Positions 43,420 to 56,097 of a stretch of 64,000 bases of DNA are shown one piece after another. Within the stretch, counting starts at the first letter, position 1; each line of letters begins with the position of its first letter. The translations under genes and the position numbers were made by a program. Source of the stretch: Lepraria neglecta (taxonomy: Eukaryota > Ascomycota > Lecanoromycetes > Lecanorales > Stereocaulaceae); NCBI GenBank assembly GCA_033220425.1, contig CM065646.1:1557501-1621500 (forward strand), read 5' to 3'. The notes under the pieces were generated by a model. That model worked only from the letters and a program-made list of their open reading frames with translations. It had not been told where the DNA came from and searched no databases.

Positions 43420-44619
43420 ATGTCTACAATATACTCATTCGATCATTACACAGAATCTTGGATCGAAGTATCTTCCCAACCTTCCTCCTCCTCCCTTTCG
43501 TCCGCTGCAGCAGATGACACAAATCCCAACGGTCTCCGACTACAACTTGATCAACATGGCCGAAGGAGGCGCCGCCTAGTTCGAAACAGCCCTCTACCGC
43601 CAGGTGCTCCAGTACGTAGCCTGAGCGCCGCTGGCAGTAGCCAAGAGGAGTACGAAGAGAGCGAAAGCGAGTCAGATCGTATCATGACTAGCTCGAATGA
43701 AGCTCTTGAACATAACATCTCCGAACGCATTAGCCCGGCGGCTCCTGCATCAATAGCGTCAGAAGAGACATCGTCCAACAATGCTGAAGAAGAGGACGGT
43801 GATGACGACGATGAGAACTCAACGGCGCTTGGTGTCTTGACCAATGAACCGGTCTTCACCCCTCAACCTAACGCCTTCTCCCATCCTCCACAATCCTATA
43901 CCACTCGCCATGCCCGGTCGCTCGAGACACGCACATCATACTTTCCAACCCAACGAACATCCCCGCACCGCAGACCTGCCCACTCATACCAAAGTCGAAC
44001 TAGAACGAGCCATACACCATACAACATGATAGCGCCTTCTCATACCGCTGATCACGACGCTGCTCTCCGCGCTAGCCTCTCCACACTTCTATCCTGCGCC
44101 GCAGCTGCTAGAGGCTTGCCCAAGCGAGAGGGATCGTCTACACAGCAGGAGACAAACACGGGTTCCAATCGCACTGAACCTACAACGCTACGGCTAGTTC
44201 CTGAATCAGCCATCACAGGCGAAGCATCCCCACCAGCTCTTCCCCCTCGTCCCTCCGTCTGCCGCCGCAACTCAGCTACCTCCTTGTCCAGCAATGACAA
44301 GGGCAAGCGAAAAGCCTCGACTTCAAAAGACCGAAACAGAGATGTCCGCAGCAAGAAACGGCGGGCCAACAGCCCGGGCCGAGATACAAACACGCCACAA
44401 GTGTCACCGACGTTGATGACATGGGTAGTCAGCGCGGGTGTGGTTGTGCTATTCAGCGCTATCAGCTTTTCTGCTGGCTACGCAATTGGCAGAGAGGTCG
44501 GAAGGGTGGAGACAGGTACAATGAACGCTAAGGACGGAATAGTGTGCGGGAAGGAAGTGGGCCGGGGTTTGAGGAGGCTGAGATGGGGTGGGAGCAGTGT
44601 GAGTGTTGTGAGGATATAG
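43420..44619 (+). CDS. Uncharacterised fungal protein with a C-terminal membrane span
   Basis: A single exon of 399 residues starting MSTIYSFDHYTESWIEVSS. The first ~320 residues are low-complexity: Ser-rich, an acidic patch (EEEDGDDDDEN), Arg/Lys-rich segments including SNDKGKRKASTSKDRNRD. One hydrophobic segment near residues 329-352 (MTWVVSAGVVVLFSAISFSA) is followed by GYAIGREVGRVE and a short basic tail, so the protein is probably anchored by its C-terminal span with the bulk in the cytosol. No domain was recognised. The frame is intact and codon use resembles neighbouring core genes. Confidence 0.75.
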   Translation: MSTIYSFDHYTESWIEVSSQPSSSSLSSAAADDTNPNGLRLQLDQHGRRRRRLVRNSPLPPGAPVRSLSAAGSSQEEYEESESESDRIMTSSNEALEHNISERISPAAPASIASEETSSNNAEEEDGDDDDENSTALGVLTNEPVFTPQPNAFSHPPQSYTTRHARSLETRTSYFPTQRTSPHRRPAHSYQSRTRTSHTPYNMIAPSHTADHDAALRASLSTLLSCAAAARGLPKREGSSTQQETNTGSNRTEPTTLRLVPESAITGEASPPALPPRPSVCRRNSATSLSSNDKGKRKASTSKDRNRDVRSKKRRANSPGRDTNTPQVSPTLMTWVVSAGVVVLFSAISFSAGYAIGREVGRVETGTMNAKDGIVCGKEVGRGLRRLRWGGSSVSVVRI

Positions 44620-45360
44620 AGCGTTGTGCATGAATGATGTGAGGTCTTGGAAGTTTATTGGATGAGGAATGAAATTATGAGGGGTGGCTTAAGGCTCAAT
44701 TGGGGATAGCATATTGCTGGCGTTCATATCGACATAATCACGATACTTAAGATGATGGGAGATCTTATTCATGTCAAGAGTCACATATCAAATATAATCT
44801 CAATCTCACGCAGCTGCCCATTTCTGCTTTTAAGTGTGATATCCTATGAAAAGAGGAAACAAGGCCGTCCTATCAGACGCGGCTTCATGGCGCAGTTGGA
44901 ACCAACTTGCTCACATCCTTCTCTTCCTAAGCACTACGAGTAGTGTCAGTCCAGTGTTTTCGACATTTCCAGGTGTTGAGTGTCGACTTTCGCGGATTTG
45001 AGCTAAGTGCCAACTGAGATGACATACTGTGGCGCCAAGAGCCACGACTATAGAGCTATAACGAGCGCCTTCCATCACAATACCATCATTAACATCATCA
45101 TCTCACTTCCAGTCTCATCATCATGGGAGTGCCTAAGCAAAATTAAATCACACGATGAAGCTAATTTTACTTTTTGGATCTAGGACTCCCAACACGTCTT
45201 ATATTACCTGCAGGTGGGCCACCACGAGCCCACTTCTCTCCAGAACATGGCCCTTACGGACAAAATCTCTTATCGACACCTCTCAAAGCCCATTGCATGG
45301 CCAGCACTCTAAATTTTTGACGCCTTCTTTGCTCAGAAAATATATTCTTTGCTATTGTTT
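44620..45360. other. Intergenic, nothing recognised
   Basis: Boundary between the core block and the decaying accessory block. Only short frames (44752-44943, 45155-45364). Confidence 0.45.
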
Positions 45361-47640
45361 CTAAGATACGGTCTTCTCCAGAGTCTCGACATCATCGCCC
45401 ACGCTTCTATCCCAGCCATACTCGCTCCAACCCTGACAGTCTCCATCGACCGTGGAAGGAAATACCAATGTGTCATCATCATTGATCAAATCCTTAACGA
45501 AGGCGCTTTGGCCATGACAAGTCAGAAGCAGCTTCATGGTTACGTTCTTGCAATCATCCATTATGTTCAGCAACTCGGTCATGGCCTTCAAGAAGTCTGG
45601 GCGCCTGTTTGCACGCTCATAGAAAGTGATGCCGTCAATCACTAGGAAAAAGAAGGTCACGCTTAGTAAGTGCTGAAGCAATCCACGTAATAGCTTGTAG
45701 AGGCTATCAAGGTCAAGGTCCTTTTGCTCAAGGAACTTCAGCTCCCAGGTCAAGTCGCACAGCAGGAGCTGTGCAATTAAAAGCTTCATCATAGGGGGCG
45801 CATCGTCCTCGACGCCGTTTCTGGGTGTGGTATTTATGGAACAGAAGAAGTGTGCAGTGATGACTGGCTTAAGGTTGGTAAGAGTCTCCAATAGCTTCGC
45901 AGATAGGCACGTTGTTGGGGAGAAGGTCTCGTTGCCGCCACCATTGCCATTGAGTAGAAGTACTCTGGACGTAGGTGAGCAGAATCATTCTTGTAGCTGC
46001 TGCGACTTCATCATCCATTTGATTCTGTCCTGCTCAGTAAAGCTCAGTGATTTGACTTTGCTTAGGCAGAGTTCCAGATCTTCGTTAGGGGCGTCTGGAG
46101 CTGTGTCGAGTATTGAGAGCAGCCCGTCTTTATCTATGACTAAATATGTATTTGCATGCTTTCGTGATATCCGTACACTAAGCTTTATTCACTCTGCGTA
46201 CGCTTCTCGGGCTCAGTGGATGTGGGAGAGCTCTGAGATGCGAGTAATCGAAGTTTCTCCGTTCTTTTGAATGGGGATTATCATAAAATTGCTCAGCTCT
46301 GAACAATGGGAGCATACCTCCGAGTGACCCCTGATCAACGTAGGGGGCTGCTCAATAGGTGACTAAGCATGCTGTTGACCACATACGATTCAAAGTGATT
46401 CATCACTTCCCGATGTAATGTTTCTTGCTGCCTTAAGACCTGTCCCAGCATTTGCTGAGTGTTCGCTTGTTCCTCTTGTAAGTCTTTCAATCTGTACTGT
46501 GAGCAAATGCTTGCTTCTAGGTCTATCTTGAAAGTCAGATCTCTGATGCGATCTAGATCCGCCATGAGCTTCTGCTTGTAGATTGGGCCTTGGCCTATGC
46601 CTTTGACTACTTTTCCTAATAAAGCGTTAGCTTCCCGTCCAATGTTTATAATGGATGTTTGTCGTTTACTGAAGTTTCCTTCGGCCAAATATTTCATAGT
46701 GTGGCGAAGAGCAACCAATACGGCACTACACAGTTGTGCAGTCCCCTGGGCTGAAGGCTGCGGTTTCTGATCTTCGTACAGTCTTCGATACCTGGCTGCG
46801 TGTGCCATCCAGTCTAGAATATCTGGTAGGGCCTTGAAAACGGCGATCCGAACCTCATTTGCACGCTTGGATTCTCAGTACGATGACTATGCTTTTTAAA
46901 CCTTTCATACCTATCCCGACGACCGGTTTGGAGACGCCGCACACCACAGCACCATAGTCTCCATCTGGCAAAAGCCCAAGCCAAATTTCGAACGTGGGGA
47001 TGTTTTCCGCAATCTTGGAGCACCAGGATTATGCAGACTGGCTTTCATCATCGGGACCCTGTGCTTTGACTGCTGAGGCAATCTCTTCTTGGACGATTGT
47101 CCAGACACAGTCGCTGTCGTCATTGCTGAGATGGTTGGAAGATTCTAGATGGACCATATACCGGAAATGCGACACCGCTTCTCTGAGCTTCTATAATTCC
47201 TTTTTTTGCGTCTACGAACAAAGCATTTTCCTGACTTCACAAGCCAAGGTTCAGCACATGTGCAAATGACACCGAGCAAAAGAGACCTACTTCTCTATAT
47301 CTTTCTTCCGGTCTGGATTAACAAATCTATCAACTTCCGTTGCATATTGCAGGGGTGAGTTCGCAATTGAAGGACTTAGATGGCCTTCCATACGACCCTG
47401 TATGTAGGTTGCAGGTAACTCCGATGACGCATTTCCGCGAAGGCCTTTGAGTGATTGCAATATTTCTAACTGTGGCATCGTTCTTGCAACTGTGAATTAC
47501 GATGATTGAGTTACGAGAATCAAGCATGTGGGCACGATAACAGAATTTCAAGGTTTCCTCCTTGGCAGGCCGAAACGGCAATGCCCTTTGCGTAAGATGA
47601 TGGACGAAGTGACAAGATTGGACAATGAAACCCATTATCT
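45361..47640 (-). pseudogene. Relic of a fungal STAND-associated gene (DUF7708-like helical N-terminus plus ATPase-like part), copy A
   Basis: Reading the minus strand, an upstream fragment near 47287-47480 is followed by TIVQEEIASAVKAQGPDDES, a TAA, then ENIPTFEIWLGLLPDGDYGA and VVCGVSK near 46930-47110. Next comes a helical stretch at 46808-46335 with ALRHTMKYLAEGNFSKRQ and a coiled LQEEQANTQQMLGQVLRQQE, then LLLNGNGGGNETFSPTTC just before 45891. The last piece runs to 45361 with VITAHFFCSINTTP, FFFLVIDGITFYE and VTMKLLLTCHGQSAF. The order matches a fungal NLR-like family I know as DUF7708 proteins. The P-loop position has GNGGGNET rather than a canonical GKT/S. Several stops and frame changes separate the pieces, so the copy is dead. 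Copy B lies at 56098-58171 on the same strand. Confidence 0.6.
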
Positions 47641-48261
47641 TGGCTATCTCACCAATAGCGAAGACTACTCATGCAACGCGCCGTTTGGAAATTGCCCAAT
47701 TCGCTGGTCCTGGGCTGAATCATCTTGGGAAAAGGCTGACGAATTCCAGTTACAAGCTAATTAACGAATCGCAGACCACGACGCAGGCGGGCACGGAGCT
47801 GAAGAAATAGCTCACACTATGTGTGCTCCAGGGAGATTCTAGACATTTATAATCCGGGAAAGGTAGGCCTGCTAGAGCATCGAACTATAGGGTGAGTTTG
47901 GACTCTGCGCATTAACTGGTCGAGCTAATCAAGGGGGTTTCGCCACATTAAATGGTTGGCCCCTGTTAACTCTGATGTGAATGTATAGTGGGGTGGTTGC
48001 ACTGGGGCTATGGGCTATTTTTGTAGGGATGCGAAACGTCCTCCACCGCCCGTCCTGATTTTCCTGGACCAAAGCTCGCTATTCCCTCAAAATGTTTCCT
48101 TAACATTCCACGATGGAATGGGCGATCCCCATCTACCAATGTGACTGCCATCGTATGCTGCGCCAGCACTATTGAAGCCTCAAAAGCGTCTTTGTCGCCC
48201 TGTCCAGGAAGCAGCCACAAAGAACGTTCTCGGTCCTCGTCGCAATTTCGAGTAAATACAC
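47641..48261. other. Intergenic or degraded sequence
   Basis: Short frames only (for example 48008-48220 minus). No recognisable domain. Confidence 0.4.
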
Positions 48262-50760
48262 ATGGCTGAAGTTGCTGAAAGGACTGTGTTCCCTGGCGAT
48301 GATATCACGAGAAAAAATCATCAGGGCCCGATGGAATTAGAAGTGCTGCACTACATTCAAAACAGGGGCGAGCTTGATGAAGATATAGCTGGGAAAGATG
48401 GAGGGCCCGTCGGAAAGGACGCTCTACAAGCTGTCATAGATCGCACGTGCAGGAGGCATACAGGAGCTTAGCTGCTCACTAAAGTTCCAGGAGATGATAA
48501 GAACATTGTCGATGAAGAACAGAAACTCGACCCAACCGAGAGTCTCGAAACAGCTGCAGGTGACACCGGGCAAAATTTCCAGGCTGGGCTGTTTGAATCT
48601 AAGGATCCTATCAACACAATCGACGATTCCGCCATCAGTGACAATGAAGACTCTGAGGATGTCGCAATCCGTTGCTTGATTGCTTTCTATGCGGTTCCAG
48701 AAGCCTGTTGCTAGCCGTTCTTTGTCTGTTTTGGTCATATATGGGCACTGGGGGCCGCTATTAGCTAGACGTCCTTCCCAGCCTATTGTCACATTGCAAC
48801 AGAGGACCTTAAGCGGAACACATATTACCAGCTCTTCTAGAAATCAGAGACATCCGCTCTGAAGGACCGAGTCAAGAAAATCCCCAAGCGAATGCTTCAA
48901 CAAGTCGCATACTCTAAGCTTGTTGAAGACAGAATAGGAGACTTGGAAAGGCGAGTCGGGGAGATTGAGAGAAAGGGCATAGATCCCAATTCAGCAGCTG
49001 GGGAGCCAAGATATGAGGGAAGAGAGGAATGAAGAGCAACCTTGGGCCTTAGCTAAAGACATTTTCACGTTCAAAATAAGCTATTTCTGTCAACAATCGG
49101 ATAGAAAACATCTTCGCCCGGTTCAACATATCTTCCAAACTCCAAATTACGATCAGTCAAGCGCATAACATTGCTATCCTACTACCCGGTTCAATTCATA
49201 GAATCGGTAAAAGGCAGGTAGAATCGCGAGGAATTCGTTGGCCGTGAGAGACGATTTATCGAGTTGCCACATGATGCTACTGATGTTGTCCACAAGAGAT
49301 ACAGTGGGCTGACTGTATGTCTGGAACAGCTGAGGGAAGAGGTAAGGGACCATATTATCCTTAGAAGTTTCTACTTACTCAACAAAGACTTCAGGTTGAT
49401 TCCGAAGTTATCATCGACACAGCTATGGCCTTGCTGAAGAACCTTTCCCTTGAGGCTCAATTCGGTATCACTGAACAGCTCGAAGTGGATTCGCGTGAGA
49501 CCTTAGAGTTCCTTGATCCCGAATGCGCTCGAGAAGGATGCGATGAAAATACCGCAATCCACGAAGACGGGTTCATAGATCAACAGCGTAGTTCGTCTCT
49601 ACTGGAGAACAAGATATCCATACGGGATAATTTTGATGGTGAAAAAAAATGCGACCTGAAGACTTCCTAGTGTGTCCGTGTTCTGTCTACGGACATGTCC
49701 TCAGAAGCCGCAAGTGGGTCACCCTTGACGTCGATCTTGTCGACGACATTGAGAAAGGTTCAAGAGGATTCGAATCGTTGGTGCTGCCTAGAGGGCACAA
49801 GGATACACTACTTGCCCTAGTGGAGGCTCATTCGAGACGCAAACGAGTGGAAAATCTGCTGAACGCCAGATCGATCTAGTAAGAGGCAATGGAAAGCGTC
49901 TAATTATCCTGCTCCATGGTGAGCCCGGAGTTAGCAAAACTTCAACAGCGGAATGCGTCGCGGAACATAAAGGGAGGCCACTGTTCTAAGTTACTAGCGG
50001 CGACGTTGGCGAGATAGCTGAAGCTGTAGAAAGAACGCTCGAAAATCATTTCCAGCTGGCTCATAGATGGGGTTGCGTGCTGTTACTCGATGAGGCCGAG
50101 TCAGTCCTCCGCGTTCGATGAAAAGGCTTAACACTAATTCAAGCGATGTGTCTTTCTTATGAGGCGAGGCAACTCAGACCTCAAACGTAATGCTATCGTC
50201 AGTGTTTTCTTGAGGGTTCTAGGGTATTATTCGGGCAGTAAGGCGGACCCCTTTTCCCCTAGTCCTTGAGAGTCACGCTGACGCAGTGATTTGCCTGATA
50301 GTCATTTTCGATCAAGCATTCCGGAGTCGGATCCATAAGAGCCTCTTTTACCCGAAGCTCGATCAGAAGATGACAGCTGAGATCTGGAAGATGAACCTTG
50401 AACGGACGCTGATACACTGTCAAAATCACGGAGAAGGATCACGACGAAATCCTCAAATACGCCGAAGAGCATTTCAAGGACCTGCAGAAATTGAAACTGC
50501 CTGGAACGGGCGACAGATCCGCAACGCTTTCCAGACAGCGATTGCGCTTGCGGAATATGATGCCTATCAGGGACAGGGGGAGTACGGACTCCCAACAGTT
50601 CCCATGCCTAGGCTTAGAGTCGGACAATTCCAGAAGGTGGCAAAGGCGTCGAGACATTTTGATGAGCACCTTAAGGAAACTGCTGGGCTGGAGGAAGACT
50701 TTGCTAGGGAGCATAATGAGCGGAGAGATGATTTGGTAGGGTCTGATATTAAGAGGTAGC
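48262..50760 (+). pseudogene. Relic of a fungal AAA+ ATPase with its ATPase domain, copy A
   Basis: The plus strand holds an acidic N-terminal part (48262-48710), a coil (KLVEDRIGDLERRVGEIERK) near 48920-48985, and then LVCPCSVYGHVLRSRKWVTL and EGFESLV-type text with LPRGHKDTLLALVEAHSRRK (49667-49850). A different frame continues RLIILLHGEPGVSKTSTAEC (Walker A, with Ser where Gly is usual), a TAA at 49987-49989 where Gln fits, then VTSGDVGEIAEAVERTLE and GCVLLLDEAESVL (Walker B). The last piece (50286-50759) has AFRSRIHKSLFYPKLDQKMT, IWKMNLERT and WNGRQIRNAFQTAIALAEYD, the usual lid and sensor end of the family. At least four stops or frame changes make it inactive. The family is common and expanded in Pezizomycotina. 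Confidence 0.65.
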
Positions 50761-50976
50761 TTAAGGTAAAGAAGAGGAAATCGAACAAGTCGTAGCATTT
50801 AGATGGCATATAATAGAAAAGCAACACGTATCTTGAAAGGTGTGCAGTGGGTCTTTTGCTACCTACCAGATACTTTGAGCGCAATACGATTGATGAAACC
50901 TAATCGTCGTGCGACGAATGGACGAAAGCGCCCCAGGCTTGTATGGGACAAAGACCCCAGAAAGGTCTAGTAGCCA

Positions 50977-51881
50977 CTAGGTATCCTCGCTAAGATTTTC
51001 ATACTCTCTCAAAGCATCCACAGAACTCCCCAAACCCTTTGCATCCGCATACCTCATTGGTGTCTGGCCGAGCGTATTCTTCGCCTGCGGATCGGCCCCC
51101 CTTTCCAACAGCAACACAATCCTGTCTTTCTCCTGCGAAGAGACTGCCGCATGCAGCGGTGTTCCCCTCCCCATGCGCCTACCAGGCGGATACTCCCTCC
51201 GCCACAACGCATTAATGTCCATCCCTATATCAAGTAAATGCTTCATCATCTCTACACGCCCTGGCCGTTTCTGAAGTTCGCCTGCTGCGGAGTGTAAAGC
51301 GTCGCTGTTCTCTAGCTTTGCGCCGTGGGAGATTAGGAGGTCGAAGATTACTGGTGTGGAGTTTGCGGCTGCGACGTCAAGGATTGTAGAGCCTGGGGTG
51401 GTGGAGAAGTTGGGATCAGCGCCGTGGGTGAGGAAGAAGCGCGTTAGGGTTTCGTCGCGGATGACGTGCCTATGTGATAGTCAATTGTGATATTCTAAGC
51501 ATGAATATAAGAGGGAAAGCAAGTACTTCAACACCGTGACGCCTAAACCTGTCTTGCTATTGATATCCCAGCCGTGATCCAGAAAAGTTTGAAACATAGC
51601 GATCGCGTCGTCCGTGTCTGCTAGTGCTAGCACTATATCGTACTGAGAGACTAACGCACCTTGTTCGAGAAGGTAGGAGACAATAGACGGGCGGTGGGAA
51701 GTCACGGCGGCTGCCATGGCGCTTTGAAGATGTTTAGGTGTTAGGAGTGAAGAGGGGGGAATTGTGCTTGCCATTGCTCGACGAGGTTTTGGACGAGAGT
51801 GAAATCGCCCGAGCTGGCTGCGCTGGAGAGTTGTGGATTGCCAAGGTCTTCCTCCTCTTCTTTTTCTTCTTCTGAGGACAT
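50977..51881 (-). CDS. Ankyrin-repeat protein, frame shifted at a C6 run
   Basis: The ATG at 51881 reads MSSEEEKEEEEDLGNPQLSS then AASSGDFTLVQNLVEQWQAQ. At a run of six C (51741-51748 area) the frame must gain one base to continue with SSLLTPKHLQSAMAAAVTSH and SIVSYLLEQGALVSQYDIVL. A 52-nt intron, GTACTT..ACATAG (about 51476-51528), then joins VLK to HVIRDETLTRFFLTHGADPN. Further repeats are TILDVAAANSTPVIFDLLIS, LHSAAGELQKRPGRVEMMKH and GTPLHAAVSSQEKDRIVLLL, with the last near ERGADPQAKNTLGQTPMRYA. Roughly five to six ankyrin repeats give a compact protein of about 280 residues with no other domain, presumably a protein-binding scaffold. Apart from the C-run the gene looks intact. Confidence 0.72.
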
Positions 51882-53135
51882 GCTGTTTGCAAAGAAATGT
51901 GATTTGTTGTCTTACAAGGTCTCTTGTAGGATCAACACCAAAAGCGAGAAATTCTGGAGTCCTTGATGTTGATGAAGAAATCGCTGCTTCTAGACAACGG
52001 ATTATCAACGGCCAAGACCTGTAAGCTGCCTTCAGCCGGAACTGCAAAGGCAGTGCAGTTACTCTTCTTCACGTAGTGAGGGGAAAACTCGACGCTATGG
52101 TGATGCTTTGTAAGACATGAAACCATGGACACGTTCCACTAAGAACCACGCCTGCCTTACCAAGACTAGACCTGTCAGAACTTGATCATCATTGTTTCAG
52201 CCACTTGCTGACAGGTCGGAGGGAAAAGGTGGGACTGGTTGCAGTAGGCGGAGAATTTCTTTTTATGCTTACTCAGCCCCCTCGCCCCCAAACATCACCA
52301 GCAGCCCAATTTCTCCATATTATCAACCGAAACAAGCAAAGATGGCAGGCCAATTCGGATCAAGTAAGCGGTCCTGTGGTCTAAGGCTGGCTTATGGCAA
52401 GAAGACCGCGCCCTTTCGGATGTCCTTGATATCATTGATAATCATTCCCCACTCATCGCTAGAACATTATATCCCTACTTACGCCGCAGTCGTATTCTTG
52501 GGTGGCATGGTATACGGCTGATGCATTTGGTGCTTGATGTGTTTGTTGGAAAATAGTGCTTCAGCCTTAGTCTTGAATATTGCACATTGATGATTTCCGG
52601 AGAAGCGGTTCAATTTCAGCCTGAAGAACAATCTAAGAGAATCCAAGAGAATCCGTATTTCCCAGGTCCGGAACATTCAGTGAAACGTATCTTTCCGAAT
52701 TTCATTAGAGATCGTTCACTGACCGCGTCTTTTTGAGTCGAGTGAGAAATGTATCAATGATCTAAGTCCAGCCACCAGACTAGACGCCATATTACTGCAG
52801 GGATATAGTCCCACGCCCTCACATTTAGGATGGCGCAGTCCGCTTGGCATAACCAACCTTGACCACCAACTAGCCACGTAAGACCCGCTGTCAGCTTGTT
52901 AGCCTTCAGTGATTTGCTGTTCCAAGAGCTCATCAAAGCTAACTATTATGCTTGCTAATTCCCATTCGTTTATCCCTCGATCGTTGATTTAAAAGAGCAA
53001 ACAAGCCATCAGTACTATGTCTCTGTTGCTCAAACCTTCATTCTTTGTTTGATCGATTCCATAGTTCCACTCTTTCTTTGTAAAACCAGACGTTCTTTTT
53101 ACTCGAGCTCTCACGTTCCTTGAATCGGTTCCGAA
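51882..53135. other. Mostly gene-free; possible tiny two-exon frame at 52342-52521
   Basis: The ATG at 52342 (MAGQFGSS) followed by GTAAGC..GCTAG (about 52364-52461) would join to HYIPTYAAVVFLGGMVYG, a 26-residue single-span peptide of the size class of small respiratory-complex subunits; I cannot name it and it may be truncated. The rest, including the promoter of the next gene, shows nothing. Confidence 0.3.
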
Positions 53136-54356
53136 ATGTTATTTCCCAAAGCTATAGCCTTGCTGCTTCTGCCATTGATCCAGCTCGGCGCCTCCATCCC
53201 CGCCACTCTAGAAGATCGGGAGTCAGCATGTATCGCTCTCGGCGACTGTCCAGGCGAGAACAATCCACCACCACCGCCACCACCGCCATCGACGACTACT
53301 CCACCCCCTGCTCCTACCGCGACTACCTTTGGATGTTTCCACGGTGCCGATCCCGATGGAGCTGAAGGAATCTGTCCCTCAGTGGCTGCCACAGGCTGTA
53401 CGTATTTTTGGAGTCCAAATTTCCTTTCCAAATCCCGTCGTGATCAGGTAATACTGACTTCGAAATCTTTAAGGGTGTATTTGCTCGGACTCATCCACTT
53501 ATGCCATCACGACTGGCCTCCCTGGTGGTCCTTGTGCATACACCGCGCCTCCTCCATCTGGACCGACAACGTTGCCCACCGCGGACTGTTCTCCTTCAGC
53601 TCCATCAGCTACCGCCGTGTCTACACGTTCTTTCTGTTCCCAAGCCATCTGTCCCAAACTCTGCAACATCGGCAGCCCCGATGTAAAGCGATCATTTGAT
53701 CTCCTCGAAAACGTAGAAAGCGGTCTCAACGGCCTCCACAAGCGCTTCTACGAAGACCCCAACGCGAATCCAGATACTTTCCCCTACGGTCTCCTTGCGC
53801 AATCGTACACCAGAAACATCTGTCCACCTGCGCCCCTGAGAAACACATACATCTGGAAACCTTTTACAAACAGGGAATCTGCTGGGGGCCTGCAGGGTCT
53901 TTGCGGCTGCACGACAATCTTCGTTCTTTCCCACACCGGTGCCTTTTCCTCGCATGTATGGGAGCAGGATGAAGCCAACACCCCCCTCGGGACCTTCAAC
54001 AAGCCAATTACCTAGCCACCATGCAAGACTTAACCACCGCGCTTCAAGCACAGGCGGGAAATCTCGCTGGGGGCCAGGCTTTCATTATCTTACCCCTTGA
54101 TCCTGAAAACCAAGGTCAATTTCTTTATGCACAGCAGATTGTACAGGCAATTCAAAATACTGTTCAGGGGGCTACTGGCATTGTCCCACAGACGGTCACG
54201 TACATCCCGCTTGACTCGACAGATGATATCCTGGGCTCGAATAGGAGAGGAACCGCGGCCTATCAGTACGATCCGAATTTCAACAACAATGGCGTAGTGG
54301 GCCCTGCTTACAGAGTCTTCTCTGAGTCGAACCTGCTTTCGCAGCAAACATGGTAG
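53136..54356 (+). CDS. Secreted Cys-rich protein with poly-proline linker, frame shifted at a C6 run
   Basis: The ATG at 53136 gives a signal peptide (MLFPKAIALLLLPLIQLGAS), a short Cys pair (CIALGDCPGEN), a run of eight Pro and a Pro/Thr linker. Then come CFHGADPDGAEGICPSVAAT and, after a 76-nt intron (53398-53473, GTACGT..TTTAAG), CICSDSSTYAITTGLPGGPC and further Cys blocks. The larger domain has SFDLLENVESGLNGLHKRFY, RNTYIWKPFTN and GLQGLCGCTTIFVLSHTGAF. At six C near 53980-53986 the frame changes from VWEQDEANTP to NYLATMQDLTTALQAQAGNL, continuing to GGQAFIILPLDPENQGQFLY and a stop at 54354-54356. With seven C the protein is one frame of about 380 residues. Probably extracellular; the family is unknown to me. 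Confidence 0.7.
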
Positions 54357-55654
54357 AGTTCCAGGATTTATAAGACGTGGATTTGGAAAAGGCGATTGCT
54401 TGTATACTTTCATTGATGAGTTCTTGCCATAAGACTGTCGCTTGATTTTGTAAATGGGGGAGTTTTTGACCGTTAGCAAAGAGTGAGGGGTGACGACATT
54501 GTAGGATTTACGAGGAGCGATTGTATCATATATGTAGAACAACAAGGGATGACTTACCCGCGACTACTTTGGCTGTATGTAATTTAGCAGATGTATAATA
54601 ATGTAAAGGCCGGGGCAACCTGCCAAGGCAGCCAAGAATTTTGTGACTAACTTCATACGGCTAGCGTGCTGTATCCTAGCTTTAAGCAGCGACGTCCTCC
54701 TCAATCAACGATCATTTACAACGCTGCGGCTATGACCAGATCCGCCTGTCGTGTCGATGAGAGAGAAATCGCCATCCTCAAACGGAGAAAAGTCCGGCAA
54801 CAGCCTGGGAAGGACATCGATCAGAACGCCCATTGACAAACTTTCATCCATAACTTCATGTCCATTGTTCCGCTCCCGAGAGTGTAACGATCGTATCCTG
54901 AGTCGTGCTGCGCTTGCATCAGAAATCCGAACATTATCACACCACTCACAATTTACACGCCCATAGCTCGCAATACTTCCTCTGATTGGAGCGGGCACCA
55001 AATACCTTCCTTAGCTCTTGGCATTCTCATTTTCGTACCAATAGCAGGATATTCTTGGCAGTATATAAGTGAGCGTCATGGATACTGCATTTTCCAACTT
55101 CTCTTCTTACCTGAGATTGAACAACCGTCTTACATTAGGCCCAATTCGATTCTCCAGCTCAGAATACCTCTGTCCAAATAGGATTTTAGTACTTTTTTGA
55201 AAAGAGGGCGCGGCAATTTCAAGGGCTATTAAGGGCTCGTTTTAAACATTACTTTTAGGCCCTGTAATCTTCTTGACTTGGGCGAAATGGAGCCTGAATG
55301 ACCTGGTCTTTCCGGGGAACCGAACTGGGATGATAGCGCGGTGGACTGTGGCTGTCAAGCTCATTGATCCTCTTTGCTAAGCACCGACATATTGGAATAC
55401 GCAATCAGAAGGCTTGGCTTTGACATCGGGGCCAGACATCTACTACACAATGTCTCAAGCACTCAGCTGCTGCAGCTGAGCGGAGGAATTAGTTACACCG
55501 TTATTAAGACTGTCTCCATGGATCAAAATAACATTATATAAATAGCCTCCCAATCCTTCTCTCAAAACGAAAACAAACAAGACAACACCATCCTAGAAAT
55601 CTTCGACCCAAACGGCTCATCGCCTCTCTAAACCCTCACCAACCCTCAACCACA
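54357..55654. other. Gene-free stretch of about 1.3 kb
   Basis: The minus frames 54090-54545 (antisense to the previous gene) and 54705-55001 have no domain. A TATATAAATA-like box lies near 55535-55545, upstream of the RTA1 fragment. Confidence 0.4.
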
Positions 55655-56051
55655 ATGTCCAACTCCACCCTCTCAACAGGCGGCTACCCCGACCCCAACG
55701 GCCCTCACGACGCCCACATAATAATATACGGCTACATCCCCTCTCACCCTCTGCATCCTTGCAATAATCCTCTTCGTTCTATCCTTCATCCTGCACCTCT
55801 TCCAAGTCATCAAATACCGGACTTGGTACTTCCTCCCCCTCTCCCTCGGCTGCCTGCTCGAAATAATTGGATACATTTTCCGAGCTTTAAGCGCGCATAA
55901 GGACCCCTACAATATCATCGACTTCGTGATCCAGTATTTCATGATTGTCACCGCACCAGTCTTCATCAGTGCCAGCATCTACGTCTGCCTTTCGCACCTC
56001 ATCACTTGGGCTACCATATCAGCCTTTGACCTCGCTTCAGCTAGAATAGTT
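55655..56051 (+). pseudogene. Truncated RTA1-like lipid exporter gene
   Basis: The ATG at 55655 reads MSNSTLSTGGYPDPNGPHDA and reaches IIIYGYIPS. A frame change near 55740 then gives the RTA1 family's opening spans: LCILAIILFVLSFILHLFQV, KYRTWYFLPLSLGCLLEIIG, YIFRALSAHKDPYN and FVIQYFMIVTAPVFISASIY. RTA1 proteins are seven-span plasma-membrane proteins of about 300 residues linked to 7-aminocholesterol and sphingoid-base resistance. Here the similarity stops after the third span near 56010, at a junction running into the opposite-strand STAND relic. The C-terminal half is missing, so this is a truncated, frame-broken copy. Confidence 0.75.
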
Positions 56052-56097
56052 TGAACATGGAGCCAACATCGCTATACTGAGTAAGCTCCGTGAGAGT

